Shown here: positions 15,094 through 15,241 of the stretch, one piece after another
How positions within the stretch are numbered: position 1 is the stretch's first letter
Layout: the number at the start of each line of letters is the position of its first letter
NCBI GenBank assembly: GCA_964496575.1
Contig: CAZCAC010000175.1
Coordinates: forward strand, 1-15,241
Source: CAZCAC01 sp964496575
Lineage (GTDB): Bacteria; Planctomycetota; UBA1135; GCA-002686595
Direction of reading: 5' to 3'
DNA length: 15,241 bases
The notes under the pieces: model-generated
Told to the model about the DNA's origin: nothing
The model's input: only the letters and a program-made list of their open reading frames with translations
The model's database searches: none
Translations under genes and position numbers: made by a program

Positions 15094-15163
15094 GAGGCAG
15101 CGGAGTTGAGAGGCAACAGCGCTATCCGCCTCGGGAGCGTTACGGCCGCACCACGGCTCTGAC

Positions 15164-15219
15164 AACCAGAGAACCAGAACCAGAAGTTTAACCACAGAGG
15201 ACACAGAGGACACAGAGAC
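15164..15219 (+). repeat. Purine-rich short tandem repeats after the FKBP gene
   Basis: AACCAGA-type units at 15164-15183 are followed by three 9-bp units CACAGAGGA, CACAGAGGA and CACAGAGAC (15193-15219), with more CAGAAG at 15219-15226. The composition, A-rich and GC-poor, differs sharply from all preceding DNA. Repeats of the form ACCACAGAGGACACAGAG are, as I recall, scattered between genes in many environmental bacterial genomes. Between 15094 and 15163 I see no terminator, only a direct repeat TGAGAGGCA (15091-15099 and 15107-15115). The array may continue beyond the window. Confidence 0.7.
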
Positions 15220-15241
15220 CAGAAGAAGATAACTACCAGAA

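Noticed and set aside
15193..15219. CRISPR-like array
   Set aside because: The units are 9 bp and directly abutting, with no spacers and no cas genes nearby, so this is a simple tandem repeat.

Overview
The window is GC-rich bacterial DNA with eight confident or probable protein-coding genes. It most likely comes from a planctomycete-type bacterium (Planctomycetota). This is inference from three signs: secreted FG-GAP/VCBS beta-propeller proteins are frequent; three of the eight proteins end in the same roughly 130-residue domain (tyrosine-cysteine at its start, a WNFQ-x-WYRDP motif near its end), which I recall from deep-branching planctomycetes; and sulfatase-like enzymes are present. No rRNA, tRNA or marker gene confirms the assignment.

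Left part (1-3647, all minus strand): a sulfatase-fold hydrolase without the usual formylglycine cysteine is followed by a secreted seven-repeat FG-GAP protein with the shared C-terminal domain. A 222-bp divergent region follows. It holds a textbook sigma-54 (-24/-12) promoter and two tandem dyads about 21 bp apart, which together look like an enhancer-controlled promoter for clpB. ClpB (3870-6428, plus) is complete except that about 19 residues are missing after sensor 1 of the second AAA+ ring. A perfect GC hairpin separates it from a convergent secreted subtilisin-like protease (6513-8222, minus) that carries the second copy of the shared C-terminal domain.

Middle part: a 429-bp divergent intergenic region with a 20-bp perfect palindrome precedes an FAD oxidoreductase with a two-helix membrane tail (8652-10466, plus). 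A tiny membrane protein follows 11 bp later (10478-10798); it is a stand-alone version of that tail. One base further lies the end of the convergent VCBS/ASPIC-UnbV protein (10800-12716, minus), the third protein with the shared C-terminal domain.

Right part: xylulokinase (12829-14346, minus), then a 345-bp gap that I think encodes a structured RNA on the plus strand (two long bulged hairpins and an intrinsic terminator, about 14428-14617), then a small FKBP-type prolyl isomerase (14692-15093, plus). The window ends in a purine-rich 9-bp tandem repeat.

Two themes join the genes. One is proteostasis: clpB, FKBP and a secreted protease. The other is secreted cargo: three Sec-signal proteins with unrelated front halves and one shared C-terminal module that is probably a sorting or surface-attachment tag. 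No mobile element, CRISPR array or classical defence system was seen. The most novel-looking items are the candidate RNA, the sigma-54/dyad control of clpB, the altered ClpB, the shared C-terminal module and the duplicated two-helix membrane module.
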